A DNA stretch of 64,000 nt from an uncultured Victivallis sp. (GCF_944391105.1 NZ_CALXSK010000004.1:1-64000); one strand, 5' to 3'; shown: positions 33,700 to 43,285, counted from the stretch's first letter. Numbers and translations: made by a program. Notes: generated from the letters alone by a model not told the origin.

Positions 33700-34740
33700 T
33701 CAGTGACGGGATTTTGCGCGCAGCTGGCCGCACGCGGCGGAACTCTCGAACCCGCGTTCGGTTCGCAGCGTGACATGGGCGCCTGCGTCGAAGACAGTCC
33801 TTTCAAACTCTTCAATCACCTGGCGTGAGGGACGTTGAAACCGGGAGTCGGTCGCGTTGTAGGGGATCAGATTCACCTTCGCATGGTGTGCCCGCGCAAG
33901 GCGCGCGAGTTTGACGGCCGCCTCATGAGAATCGTTGATGCCCGCGAGCAGCGTGTATTCGATCGTGACCATCCGTCCGGCGGTTTCGAGGTAGCGGTCG
34001 GCGGCGGCCATGATTTCGGCGATCGGGTAACGCACTTTGTCCGGAATGATGCGCGCCCGGGTCTCGTCGTCCGGTGCGTGCAGCGAAATCGCAAGCGTGA
34101 ACTCCCTGCCGAGTTCGGCGAACTTCAGCATCCCGGGCACATAACCGCTCGTGGAGACGGTGATCCGGCGTGGCGACATGCCGATGTAATCGGGGGAGGT
34201 CAGCACATGCAGCGCCTTCGAAAGTTCATGAAAATTCAGCAGCCCCTCCCCGATTCCCATGAAAACGATGCTGTCGGGCCGCCGTCCGGCCCGTTTGCTG
34301 CCGAGCAGGAACTCTTCGATGATCTCTCCGGCGGCGAGATTCCGGATCAGTCCGTCCCGTCCGCTCGCGCAGAAGAGGCAGCCGACCGGGCAGCCGACCT
34401 GCGTGGAGAGACAGAAGGTCAACCGCTCTTCGCGCCCCGGAATCAACACCATCTCCACCGTTTCGCCATCGTGGAGCTCAATCAGCAGTTTTTCGGTTCC
34501 GTCGGGGGCGGTCACGGTCTGCGCGATTGAACTGCCCGGTGCGAGAAAGTCTGTTTTCAACGCGCCGCGCAGCGGCAGCGGCAGATTCTTCATCTCCATC
34601 GGGTCGAGCACGTCGTGGCGATAGATCCATTCGGCGATCTGGTTCGCCCGGAACTTCACGGTGCACTCCTTCACGCACCAGGCGGCGAAATCTTCACGCA
34701 GAGATCCTGCGAGGAACGGTTTCTGGGGAATGGCAGCCAA
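33700..34740 (-). CDS. rlmN: Radical SAM rRNA/tRNA adenine C2-methyltransferase RlmN
   Basis: This 346-residue protein methylates C2 of A2503 in 23S rRNA and of A37 in some tRNAs. The radical SAM cluster motif is CPVGCLFC in STQVGCPVGCLFCASG. The C-terminal cysteine of the methyl-transfer mechanism is in ESSAACGQLRAK. The substrate block RRITVSTSGYVPGM and the ISLHAPDDETR block match RlmN. One oddity is that the usual G-M-G-E-P after VFMG is here GIGEG, so Pro is replaced. The start at MAAIPQKPF is supported by its 5-bp distance from the TPR gene stop, indicating cotranscription. No terminator is seen before rhaA. Confidence 0.9.
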   Translation of the reverse strand: MAAIPQKPFLAGSLREDFAAWCVKECTVKFRANQIAEWIYRHDVLDPMEMKNLPLPLRGALKTDFLAPGSSIAQTVTAPDGTEKLLIELHDGETVEMVLIPGREERLTFCLSTQVGCPVGCLFCASGRDGLIRNLAAGEIIEEFLLGSKRAGRRPDSIVFMGIGEGLLNFHELSKALHVLTSPDYIGMSPRRITVSTSGYVPGMLKFAELGREFTLAISLHAPDDETRARIIPDKVRYPIAEIMAAADRYLETAGRMVTIEYTLLAGINDSHEAAVKLARLARAHHAKVNLIPYNATDSRFQRPSRQVIEEFERTVFDAGAHVTLRTERGFESSAACGQLRAKSRH

Positions 34741-34745
34741 GACAA

Positions 34746-36374
34746 CTACTCCAGCTGACGGATTTTCTCTTCGACGCGCTCCGGATCGAAATCGTCGTCC
34801 CCGGAGTAGTCCATCGCTTCGCGGTAGGCCGCAAGCGCCTCGGATTTACGGCCGAGCTTGAGGAGGATGTCTCCCTGATGCTCGAAGATCACGCCTCGGG
34901 CCATCTCCTGTTCTGATGCGCGCAGCGCCTGATTGATGTACTCCTCGGCCTCGGCGTATTTTCCCTGCCGGTAAAGTACCCAGGCCATGCTGTCGAGGAA
35001 GGCGTAGTTGTCGGGTTCTCCCTTGAGGGCCGACTCGATCAGAGCCTTCGCCTCGTCGAGCCGGACGTTCAGTTCGGCTGCGACATAGCCGACCGAATTG
35101 GCCGCGTCGGTCGATTCGATCTGTTTCGTGTCGACGAGCAGTTTCCAGATGCGGTTCAGGAGTTCGACGTCACGGAGTTTTTCGGCGACGACGAGCTGAC
35201 GCAGTGCGTTGGCGAGGTCGACGTCCACATCCGGCGAAAGCCGTTTTTCCATGCCGTCGAGTTCATCGCGCATGGCTTTGTAATCTTTTTTCGCGGTGTG
35301 GAGTTTGAGCATGAACTCATCGCGGGCGATCGGAACCTTCAACTGCTGAATCTCTTTTTCCGCCTCATCGTATTTCTCCTGGGCGAGAAGGCTGTTGATG
35401 GAGATGAGCTGCGAAACACCTTTCCAGCCGTCAAGTTTCGAAAGTTTTTCGACGATCGGTGGAACGAGGTCGAACTTTTTCGCTGCGATGGCAGTGTAGG
35501 CGAACCGGGTTTCGTTCTGCGGAGAAGGATTGGCCTTCACGAGCTTCTCCGCCATGTTCAGAGCGGCTTCCGGTTTGCCGACGGCGAGGAAAAAGTCGAT
35601 GTCGCGATCGGCCTCTTCCCCGGTGGCGTTCTTTTCAAGCTCCTCAAGTTCGGCAAACAGTTCCTCAAATCGTCTGGCGGCCTTTTCCCGGTCGCTGTCG
35701 GCGAGCCCGAACCAGCGGCTCTCCCGGTTTCCGAGTTTCGAGAAGAAATATTCAAAATCAACCGCGAACCGCAGGAGGGTCGAACGGTAGGGGGATGGCT
35801 CGCGGTCTAGTTCCGTGGCGAAATAGTTCGTTCCTTCGCGGTAATCGCGCGCCTGCTTGAGGGCGGAGGAGTAGATGTTAATGAGGTTGTAATATTCGTT
35901 CAGCTCCTCGTTCGGGAGCTTGGCCGGGTCGGATACTTCCGCAAGGGCATTGCTGATGTCGTCGAGATATTCGGCGGGAACCGTGTTCGCGACATAATTC
36001 ATCTGGGCCGCGAGGACGGCGAGCCCGAGCTGTTCCGGATGGCGGCGTGAGAGTTCGAGCAGCCGGTCGGCGACTTTGCGGGCGTCGGCCCGGGTTTCGA
36101 CCATTCCGCGGATGTAGTTGCGTGCCGGAATCGTTCCCGGATCGTCCTTGAGCACTTCGAGCAGGAGGTTGAAGCGTTCGTCGCGATTCCGGCTTTTGGT
36201 GGCGCTCATGAAGTTTTCAATGGCCCGGACTCTGGCTTCCGCGGCGGCGGAGAATTTTGTCGCGACGGCCGGGGATGCGGGATCAGCGGTGGTGTCGGAC
36301 GCGATTTCGGCTCCGGGGAGCGACAGACTCCCGGCCAGAGCGCACACAAGCATGAATTGAATTGAAATTTTCAT
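34746..36374 (-). CDS. Secreted TPR-repeat protein
   Basis: This 542-residue protein has an N-terminal signal (FMLVCALAGSLSLPGAE, ~residues 7-23). About ten helical-hairpin units follow, with clear TPR motifs near the C-terminus (YAFLDSMAWVLYRQGKYAEA, VIFEHQGDILLKLGRKSEAL, AAYREAMDYS). TPR domains of this type often serve in envelope assembly complexes such as Bam or LPS transport; the partner is not predictable. The gene lies immediately upstream of rlmN (5 bp) and about 130 bp downstream of the mS38-like small gene on the same strand, suggesting one transcript. Confidence 0.8.
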   Translation of the reverse strand: MKISIQFMLVCALAGSLSLPGAEIASDTTADPASPAVATKFSAAAEARVRAIENFMSATKSRNRDERFNLLLEVLKDDPGTIPARNYIRGMVETRADARKVADRLLELSRRHPEQLGLAVLAAQMNYVANTVPAEYLDDISNALAEVSDPAKLPNEELNEYYNLINIYSSALKQARDYREGTNYFATELDREPSPYRSTLLRFAVDFEYFFSKLGNRESRWFGLADSDREKAARRFEELFAELEELEKNATGEEADRDIDFFLAVGKPEAALNMAEKLVKANPSPQNETRFAYTAIAAKKFDLVPPIVEKLSKLDGWKGVSQLISINSLLAQEKYDEAEKEIQQLKVPIARDEFMLKLHTAKKDYKAMRDELDGMEKRLSPDVDVDLANALRQLVVAEKLRDVELLNRIWKLLVDTKQIESTDAANSVGYVAAELNVRLDEAKALIESALKGEPDNYAFLDSMAWVLYRQGKYAEAEEYINQALRASEQEMARGVIFEHQGDILLKLGRKSEALAAYREAMDYSGDDDFDPERVEEKIRQLE

Positions 36375-36507
36375 GGCCCATTCCTGTTATCGGTTGGAGT
36401 TCGGCGGAGAATCCGGATTCCCCCGCTCCTCAAAAAAACACACGCCCGGCTCCAGTCGATCGCGAACGAAGACAACCGGAATCGGGCGCAGCTGGCATCG
36501 AAAAAGA

Positions 36508-36597
36508 TTACTTCTTCTTGTGCCGCAGCAGTTTCAGCTGCTTCTTCCGCTTGTGCTTGGCGATCTTTTTACGCCGTTTCTTCTTAAGGTTGCCCAT
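36508..36597 (-). CDS. 29-residue mS38/AURKAIP1-COX24-like basic protein
   Basis: This short gene encodes MGNLKKKRRKKIAKHKRKK followed by QLKLLRHKKK. It is extremely basic and matches the IAKHKRKK-x-x-(K/R)-x-x-RHKKK pattern of the AURKAIP1/COX24 (mS38 C-terminal) family, small RNA-binding proteins of the ribosome found in Bacteroidetes and PVC bacteria. The codons are host-like and GC-rich within an AT-rich surrounding. The coding start (36595-36597) is preceded by GTGGAAG. It lies 133 bp upstream of the TPR gene on the same strand. At under 100 bases it is too short for ordinary gene finders. Confidence 0.8.
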   Translation of the reverse strand: MGNLKKKRRKKIAKHKRKKQLKLLRHKKK

Positions 36598-36863
36598 TCT
36601 TCCACTCTCTATTGGTTGAGTTTGTACGTTCCTGTACAGATTTACAGTAATTTAACCCATTTTTGCGAAAATGCTCCCCCGGAAACGAAAAAAAAGCGAT
36701 TTTTTTTTCATTTTCACCGGAGTTTTCCATATTTTTTCCGAAAAAAGCCGGTTATTCGGAAGTTTTTTCGGTGTGAGGGTTGCAAATAAAACGAAAATGC
36801 GGTATTTTTTTTATGCTCTGTAAAAACACTTCCGTGCAGGGTTGCGCGGGAAGGGAGGAAGAC
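36598..36863. other. AT-rich divergent intergenic region
   Basis: About 265 bp between the mS38-like gene (minus) and the ATPase-like gene (plus), with long A and T runs (36690-36710 and 36730-36745 regions) that would bend DNA. A small dyad GTAC...GTAC lies near 36626-36640. It probably holds both promoters, but I could not choose confident -35/-10 boxes. Confidence 0.4.
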
Positions 36864-38243
36864 GTGTGTTATAACTTGATTTTGATACTGATTCTGCTGG
36901 CCTGGATCTTTGCCGGAGTCTACACGCTTGACTTCATCGAGGCACGTTCCGGGGAGAATGAGAAGGGGAGACCATGGCTGAATCTGGCCGCACTCTTTTT
37001 CGGGCCTGCCGCACTGCTTTATTTCTGGATCTCGCAGCAAATTGCGAACCGCAGTGTGGAGGAGGTGACTCCGGAGCAGCTTTTCTCGGCCCGGTCGGGG
37101 TCGAAGAAGAGAAAGAAGGATGAACCGCCGCCGTTCGAGCTGCTCGACCGGAACAGCCGTGAGCCGATCGTCCCGGTCGACACCAAGCCCGCCTCGGTCG
37201 AAGCGATGACGCTCGCCTACGGGCTGATCGAAGATGCGCTCAAACGCGGAGCTGAACGGATCATGATCCGTCCGGATGAAGACGGGGAGTATGACGTCTA
37301 TTTCCGGATCAACAGTGCGGAGGAGCGGACGGTTCATCTCGGCTGTCTGCCCGGCGGCAGTCTGGTCACGGCGTTTAAGCATGCGGCGAATCTGGTGATC
37401 GGCGAGCGGCGCAGCATGCAGAACGGCGGCTTTTTTGCGCGCACGGAGGAGGCGGGGGTCTATTGTCACGTCACGAGTTCCCGGGCCGCGGCGGGCGAAC
37501 AGCTCATGATCCGGCTCGGGATGCTCGATCATGTTCCGTCGCTCGACGGACTCGGCATTCCGGGGACGGAGCTTGCCGAATTGCGTTCGTTGCTTGCGGA
37601 AGGGCATGGACTTGTTCTGTTGCTCGGCCGGCCCGGCAGCGGGCGGACCTCGACTCTGTATGCGCTTTTGCTCTCTCCGGAAATGGCGGGGCGGCGAATC
37701 GCCACGTTCGAAAATCCGATCGAGCTCAAACTCAGCCATGCCGCTCAGTATGAGGTTGATCCATATGGGGGAAAGACGCTGTCGAAACTACTGACCAGTG
37801 CGATCAACAATGGAGCCGATACGCTTGCAATCGGTTCTCTCTCCGATCCGGAGAGCGCGGGAATCGCAATCGGCTTCGCCCGGAGCGGTCACCTTGTGAT
37901 CGCGCAGATCGACTGCGCGACGCCGCTGGAGGCGTTTGCGAAATTCGAAAAGTGGGAGATCACGCCGCGGATGTTCGCCGGGATGCCCGTCTGCCTGCTC
38001 AGCCAGGCGCTTGCGCGCAAAAACGGCGGTGGTCTTGTGGCGGTCTTCGATCTTCCGGATCGCCGGCTGCTCGGCAGCGTGCTTGAAACCCAGGGGGTCA
38101 CGGTCGATCTGCTGCGTCAGAAGGTCGCCGGGGCGGACGGTTCCGGGCTGATCGAAGGGCTCGAGCAGCTGGTCAACGAGGGGACGATCTCCAGGGAAGA
38201 GGCTGCTCGGGTCATGAAGACGATCACGAGGAAGGGGGAATAA
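36864..38243 (+). CDS. Membrane-anchored GspE/PilT-like ATPase homologue with degenerate motifs
   Basis: This ~459-residue protein has two N-terminal membrane helices (about residues 3-22 and 38-58) and a Lys/Glu-rich linker. A C-terminal domain aligning by eye with type IV pilus/type II secretion ATPases (GspE/PilB/PilT) follows. Counterparts of key motifs are altered. Walker A is GRPGSGRTST, with Arg261 where Lys is expected. The Walker B/GExRD region reads GSLSD (324-328), lacking the catalytic Glu. The His-box stretch reads AQIDCATPLEAF. ATFENPIELKLSHA matches the PilT EDPIE block. I infer a structural or regulatory, possibly non-hydrolytic, ATPase homologue tethered to the membrane. GTG at 36864 is chosen because GGGAGG sits five bases upstream. 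A CvpA-like membrane protein follows by 4 bp. Confidence 0.7.
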   Translation: MCYNLILILILLAWIFAGVYTLDFIEARSGENEKGRPWLNLAALFFGPAALLYFWISQQIANRSVEEVTPEQLFSARSGSKKRKKDEPPPFELLDRNSREPIVPVDTKPASVEAMTLAYGLIEDALKRGAERIMIRPDEDGEYDVYFRINSAEERTVHLGCLPGGSLVTAFKHAANLVIGERRSMQNGGFFARTEEAGVYCHVTSSRAAAGEQLMIRLGMLDHVPSLDGLGIPGTELAELRSLLAEGHGLVLLLGRPGSGRTSTLYALLLSPEMAGRRIATFENPIELKLSHAAQYEVDPYGGKTLSKLLTSAINNGADTLAIGSLSDPESAGIAIGFARSGHLVIAQIDCATPLEAFAKFEKWEITPRMFAGMPVCLLSQALARKNGGGLVAVFDLPDRRLLGSVLETQGVTVDLLRQKVAGADGSGLIEGLEQLVNEGTISREEAARVMKTITRKGE

Positions 38244-38247
38244 AGAG

Positions 38248-38949
38248 ATGGAACTGCTGCTTTCCTGGGGTGTTCCGGTGGTGTTTGCGGTGCTGGGTTT
38301 TCAGCGTCTGCTCTACCGTTCGTTTTCGAAGTTCATCTGTTTTTCGTTTGCAGCTTACCTCGGACTCTGGAGCGAGAAACTGATTGCTCCGGTGTTCGGG
38401 TTTCTGCCTGCGGCGGTGTCGGCGTATCAGTCGGCGATAGCGGTTCTCGTGACGGGCGGTGTGCTGTTCGTCGTGCTGACGATGATCTACTCCTCGCTGA
38501 ATCCGAAGGGGAATCACTATGTATTTCAGCAGTGGGTGGATCGGATCGGGGGGGCATTGTTCGGTTTGTTCACCGGTTCGATTCTGATCAGTTTCATCGG
38601 TGTGGTGATCTGCCTGACGCCGATCCGGTCGGGGCTTCCGCTCGGCCTTTCGGCGGACTCGGTTCAGAAGCGTTCGACTTCGAATCTCATGGCGGTGACC
38701 AGAACGATCAATTTCTTCTCGTTCCAGTCGGGCCGCAACAAGGCATGCCGTGAACGGCTCACGGAGCTGTTCGAGACCGCCACTGCCGTCGCCGAAGAGG
38801 AGAAGGCGAAGCAGGAGCTGGACGAGGCGCTTCAAAGCGGCGAAACCCCGGCTCCCGGCGCTGCCGCGGACGGTGACGGAAACAAGAAGGGGATGCTTAC
38901 AAGCGTGCGCGAGCAGAAGGAACAGCGCGACCGGGAAATGGAAAAGTGA
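38248..38949 (+). CDS. CvpA-like membrane protein with charged C-terminal tail
   Basis: This 233-residue protein has four to five membrane segments: about residues 5-20, 25-45, 60-83 and 103-125. The phrase VDRIGGALFGLFTGSILIS closely resembles the CvpA family signature (D-R-x-x-G-x-x-F-G). The last ~90 residues are soluble and rich in Glu, Lys, Ala and Gly (TAVAEEEKAKQELDEALQSG), probably coiled coil. CvpA proteins are linked to colicin V production and envelope maintenance. It starts 4 bp after the ATPase-like gene and overlaps the next gene by 4 bp, so the three form one operon. The family call is moderate. Confidence 0.65.
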   Translation: MELLLSWGVPVVFAVLGFQRLLYRSFSKFICFSFAAYLGLWSEKLIAPVFGFLPAAVSAYQSAIAVLVTGGVLFVVLTMIYSSLNPKGNHYVFQQWVDRIGGALFGLFTGSILISFIGVVICLTPIRSGLPLGLSADSVQKRSTSNLMAVTRTINFFSFQSGRNKACRERLTELFETATAVAEEEKAKQELDEALQSGETPAPGAAADGDGNKKGMLTSVREQKEQRDREMEK

Positions 38950-40505
38950 TCCGCCGAATCACCGGATTCAAAGTCGACTCAACCAGAGCTCCCGCCGACA
39001 TTGACGACAGGGTCGCCGAACTCGCGGCGGGGATGGAAGGGATCGACCTGCGCCGACTGCGCAACTGGAAGATTACCGCCAGAAGTCTCGATGCGCGGCG
39101 CGGTCGGCCGATGCTTCTTTACAACCTCGAACTTGATGTCGACGAGGGCGATGCTCCCGTCGATCTTTACGGAGCGCCCCGGCTGGAACTGCCGGAGGGC
39201 GGAACTTTGCTTCATCCGATCGTGGTCGGAACCGGGCCGGCCGGGATTTTTGCGGCTCTCGCGTTTGCGCTGGCGGGAGCGAAGCCGCTGATTCTCGATC
39301 GCGGCCGTCCGGTGGAGGAGCGGTGTGCCGATTACCGGACATTCCAGCGGGAGCGCATGCTCGACGAGGCGAGCAACCTGCTCATCGGTGAGGGGGGGGC
39401 AGGAACTTTTTCCGATGGGAAACTTTACACCGGAACCCGCGATGGACATGCGGCTTTTATTTTGAATGCTTATGTGGAGGCAGGCGCGCCACCTGAGATT
39501 CGTTATCTGAAGCGTCCGCACATCGGTTCCGACCGGCTGCGGACGGTTGCCGCGAATTTGCGGGAACGGATTTCGGCTCTCGGCGGGACGTTCCGGTTCG
39601 GAGCGGAAGTGACCGGTTTGCTGTTGAAAAACGGGCGGTGTGCCGGGGTCGAACTTGCCGGAGGGGAACGGCTGGAGGCTCCCGCGGTGGTGATGGCTCC
39701 CGGGCTCGGCGGACGGTCGCTTGTGCTGCGTATGGCGGAACAGGGGGCGGCATGCACTCTCAAGCCTTTTCAGCTCGGCTGCCGGATCGAACATCCGCAG
39801 GATTTCATCGACCGGGCCATGTACCATGTTGAAAGCCGTCCGGCTGCGCTCGGGGCGGCGGAGTATCATCTCGTGTCACGTTCGTGTGACGATGTCCCCG
39901 GCGTAAGTTCATTCTGCATGTGCCCGGGCGGGGAGATTCTGAACGCGACCGCCTGGCGCGGCCGCTCCGTTACGAACGGCATGAGCGACTACGCGCGTGC
40001 CGGAGAGTTTGCGAACGGTTGCCTCATCACGACCTTTCAGCCCGGAAATTTCGGAAATGTGGCGGAAATTTACCGGTTTCTCGCCGGGTTGGAGTCCCGT
40101 TTTTTCGAAGCGGGCGGAGCGGACTACACGCTTCCGGCACAGGATGCGGCGGCGTTTCTGTCGGGGCGTCCGGGGCTTTCCATGCGCCGGACCGGCGCCG
40201 CGACCGGGATCGTGCCCGGCCGGATCGATCGACTCGCGCCGGAGATGCTGGTCGTCGCACTGCGGGCGGCGCTCCGCCGCTTCGACCGCGGAAATCCGGG
40301 GTTCATCCGGTACGGAAAACTTGCAGGGCTCGAAACCTGCGTTTCAAGTCCGTTGCGATTTTTACGCGATCCGGTTCGATTCGAGTCGAATCTGACCGGA
40401 CTTTATCCGGCAGGGGAAGGGGTCGGCTGCGCCGGTGGAATCATGTCGGCGGCCGCGGACGGGTTGCGTGTTGCGCTCGCCGCATTGAAAGCGTCGGGGA
40501 AATGA
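38946..40505 (+). CDS. FAD-dependent oxidoreductase (COG2509-like)
   Basis: This 519-residue flavoprotein has an N-terminal ~80-residue basic domain (MIRRITGFKVDSTRAP). The dinucleotide-binding GxGxxG follows as IVVGTGPAGIFAALAFALAG, then LILDRGRPVEERC. EGGAGTFSDGKLYTGTRDG is a hallmark of this flavoprotein family. FCMCPGGEI and the C-terminal FAD phosphate loop YPAGEGVGCAGGIMSAA complete the match. The natural substrate of this group is unknown; it is often annotated as a dehydrogenase. A GTG start overlaps the stop of the upstream gene by 4 bp. The final codon region runs into a short A/T-poor gap before the methyltransferase gene. Confidence 0.85.
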   Translation: MIRRITGFKVDSTRAPADIDDRVAELAAGMEGIDLRRLRNWKITARSLDARRGRPMLLYNLELDVDEGDAPVDLYGAPRLELPEGGTLLHPIVVGTGPAGIFAALAFALAGAKPLILDRGRPVEERCADYRTFQRERMLDEASNLLIGEGGAGTFSDGKLYTGTRDGHAAFILNAYVEAGAPPEIRYLKRPHIGSDRLRTVAANLRERISALGGTFRFGAEVTGLLLKNGRCAGVELAGGERLEAPAVVMAPGLGGRSLVLRMAEQGAACTLKPFQLGCRIEHPQDFIDRAMYHVESRPAALGAAEYHLVSRSCDDVPGVSSFCMCPGGEILNATAWRGRSVTNGMSDYARAGEFANGCLITTFQPGNFGNVAEIYRFLAGLESRFFEAGGADYTLPAQDAAAFLSGRPGLSMRRTGAATGIVPGRIDRLAPEMLVVALRAALRRFDRGNPGFIRYGKLAGLETCVSSPLRFLRDPVRFESNLTGLYPAGEGVGCAGGIMSAAADGLRVALAALKASGK

Positions 40506-40565
40506 CGGATAAAATGACGGGAAAATGACGGGTCAGTCGGCCGGAAACGGCGGGAGGTTTGGAAT

Positions 40566-41372
40566 ATGGAGTTCGTCAAAATCACAAGTGCCCAGAACGA
40601 GGCAATCAAGCATGTCATCAAACTGCGCGACCGGCGGCCGCGCGAAAAGGAGCAGCTCACGGTGCTCGAAGGATACCGCGAGCTGACACGCGCCCGCGAG
40701 TATGGGATGGAACTCGTGGAGTGCTTCTTTTCTCCGTCGCACTTTCTCGGGGAAAACGAGTATCCTCTGCTTGAGACGCTCGCGTTGGAGGGCGTGCGCG
40801 TAGTGGAGGTCGCTCCCCATCTGCTTGAGAAGATGGCCTACCGCGAGCGGCCGGAGGGGCTCATCGCGATTGCGAAGATGAAGCGCCATACGCTCGCGGA
40901 TCTGCCGGTGGTCGAGAACGGCCTTTACCTCGTGGCGGAGGCGGTCGAGAAGCCCGGCAATCTCGGGTCGATTTTGCGCAGCGCCGATGCCGCCGGGGTC
41001 GACGGGCTCATCATCTGCAACAAGTGCACGGACCTCTACAACCCGAATGTGATCCGCGCAAGCACCGGAGCGCTTTTTTCCGTGCCGCTGGCCGAGGCGG
41101 AGAACGAGGAGGCGCTCGCGTGGCTGCGGGAGCATGGCATCCGGACTCTGGCGGCGACGCCGCACACCGATACGATTTACACCGACGTCGACATGACGCA
41201 GGCGGTCGCGATCGTGGTCGGAACCGAACAGACCGGATTGACGGAGTTGTGGATGAAACATTCGGATTTGCCGGTGCGCATTCCGATGCTCGGAAAAATC
41301 GATTCGCTGAACGTTGCGACTGCCACGACCATTCTGCTTTACGAGGCGGCCCGGCAGCGCAATTGGAAATGA
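40566..41372 (+). CDS. TrmH/SpoU-family RNA 2'-O-methyltransferase
   Basis: This 268-residue protein has an N-terminal substrate domain (ITSAQNEAIKHVIKLRDRRP) and a C-terminal SPOUT knot. Motif 1 is in VEKPGNLGSILRSADAAGVD (catalytic-type Asn and Arg), motif 2 is VVGTEQTGLTELW, and motif 3 is IDSLNVATATTILLYEA. These proteins methylate ribose 2'-OH in rRNA or tRNA; RlmB/TsnR-like rRNA targets are likely but not determined. The ATG follows GGGAGG by about eight bases. It is followed after 14 bp by the deacetylase gene, probably in one transcript. Confidence 0.9.
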   Translation: MEFVKITSAQNEAIKHVIKLRDRRPREKEQLTVLEGYRELTRAREYGMELVECFFSPSHFLGENEYPLLETLALEGVRVVEVAPHLLEKMAYRERPEGLIAIAKMKRHTLADLPVVENGLYLVAEAVEKPGNLGSILRSADAAGVDGLIICNKCTDLYNPNVIRASTGALFSVPLAEAENEEALAWLREHGIRTLAATPHTDTIYTDVDMTQAVAIVVGTEQTGLTELWMKHSDLPVRIPMLGKIDSLNVATATTILLYEAARQRNWK

Positions 41373-41386
41373 CCCGGAGGTGGTGA

Positions 41387-42037
41387 ATGGAGCGGAAAAC
41401 CGTGGTGCTGACCTTCGATGACGCCGTCTCGAACCATGCGTCGTTCGTTGCGCCGCTGCTGGTGGAGCTTGGATTTCATGCGACGTTTTTTCTGTGTGAA
41501 TTTCCTCCGGATTTTGCGGTGAACAAGCGACAGTATATGACCTGGGAGGAGATCCGTTCGCTCGATGCGGCCGGATTCGAGACTGCGAACCACACGCTTA
41601 CGCACGCAGGTCTCGGCGAGATCGGCCCGGCGGAGTGTGAACGCGAAATCGAGGCGCTCGAGGCGCGTTTCCGCGATGTCGGGTTGCCGCGCAGTTGCTC
41701 TTTCGCCTATCCGGGTGGTCCGGCGGCGGATTACGGGCCGGAGCTGCTGGCACGGCTCGGGTTTCGGTTCGGACGGAAGGTGGAGGATCGTGCGTGGGTT
41801 CCGGGCGTGGACGATCCGTTTCTGGTTCCGGCGGTCGCCGTTCATGGAGCGGACGGCTCGAATTTTCTCCGGGCGCTCTCGTACGGGGAGCAGGGCGGAG
41901 TGCCGGTGCTGGTGTATCACGGAGTGCCGGATTCGCTTCATCCCTGGGTCGATACGCCGCCGGAGACGTTTGTCCGTCAGATGCGGTTTCTGCGGCGGGA
42001 AGGTTATCATGTACTGGCGTTTCGCGACTTTCTGTGA
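41387..42037 (+). CDS. Polysaccharide deacetylase (NodB-like)
   Basis: This 216-residue protein has the NodB homology pattern. Motif 1 is VVLTFDDAVSNHASF (catalytic/metal Asp pair). Motif 2 is ETANHTLTHAGL (metal His and His). Motif 3 is SFAYPGGPAADYG, and later VYHGVPDSLHPW corresponds to the C-terminal catalytic His region. Such enzymes remove N- or O-acetyl groups from chitin, peptidoglycan or xylan. No signal peptide is seen, so it is cytoplasmic or uses a non-classical route. It could act in envelope sugar metabolism, for example deformylation of a lipid-linked aminosugar, but its distance from the Arn-like genes (51 kb region) makes that speculative. Confidence 0.88.
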   Translation: MERKTVVLTFDDAVSNHASFVAPLLVELGFHATFFLCEFPPDFAVNKRQYMTWEEIRSLDAAGFETANHTLTHAGLGEIGPAECEREIEALEARFRDVGLPRSCSFAYPGGPAADYGPELLARLGFRFGRKVEDRAWVPGVDDPFLVPAVAVHGADGSNFLRALSYGEQGGVPVLVYHGVPDSLHPWVDTPPETFVRQMRFLRREGYHVLAFRDFL

Positions 42038-42056
42038 CGAAAAATCGCGGAGCGGC

Positions 42057-42085
42057 TTGTAAAGTGTTCATACTGGTGATATAGT
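42057..42085 (+). promoter_or_regulatory. Promoter of the prs operon
   Basis: TTGTAA (42057-42062) and TATAGT (42080-42085) are separated by 17 bases, just after the deacetylase stop, giving a leader of about 190 nt before the PRPP synthetase start. Confidence 0.7.
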
Positions 42086-42127
42086 AAAAACTGTTGTTCA
42101 ATAAAAAAGGCATATTTGTGAGACCTT

Positions 42128-42221
42128 GATCCGTTGTACGGATCGAAAGCGGCCGGGAATTCCCGCGGGGAGAACGGTCGCCGCACCGTGGGGCCTTGGA
42201 TGGAAACAGAGGGCTGTTTCC
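42128..42221 (+). promoter_or_regulatory. Structured 5' leader of prs (candidate regulatory RNA)
   Basis: Four stem-loops lie in about 95 nt between the prs promoter and its start: GATCCGT-tgt-ACGGATC (42128-42144), the palindrome CGGGAATTCCCG (42154-42165), ACGGT-cgccgc-ACCGT (42174-42189) and GGAAACAG-aggg-CTGTTTCC (42202-42221). No convincing coding sequence is present. It does not match any riboswitch class that I can recognise with confidence. Confidence 0.5.
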
Positions 42222-42284
42222 GCCTTCTTTCCGCCTCCCGGCAGGGTTTCCGAATGGCTAAATGCAAAAACAATGGAAGTCCAA

Positions 42285-43238
<954 letters not shown>

Positions 43239-43285
43239 TTCAGCGCTCATAAAATTACCAAAAAAGAAGTCAAGAAAGGGGTTCC

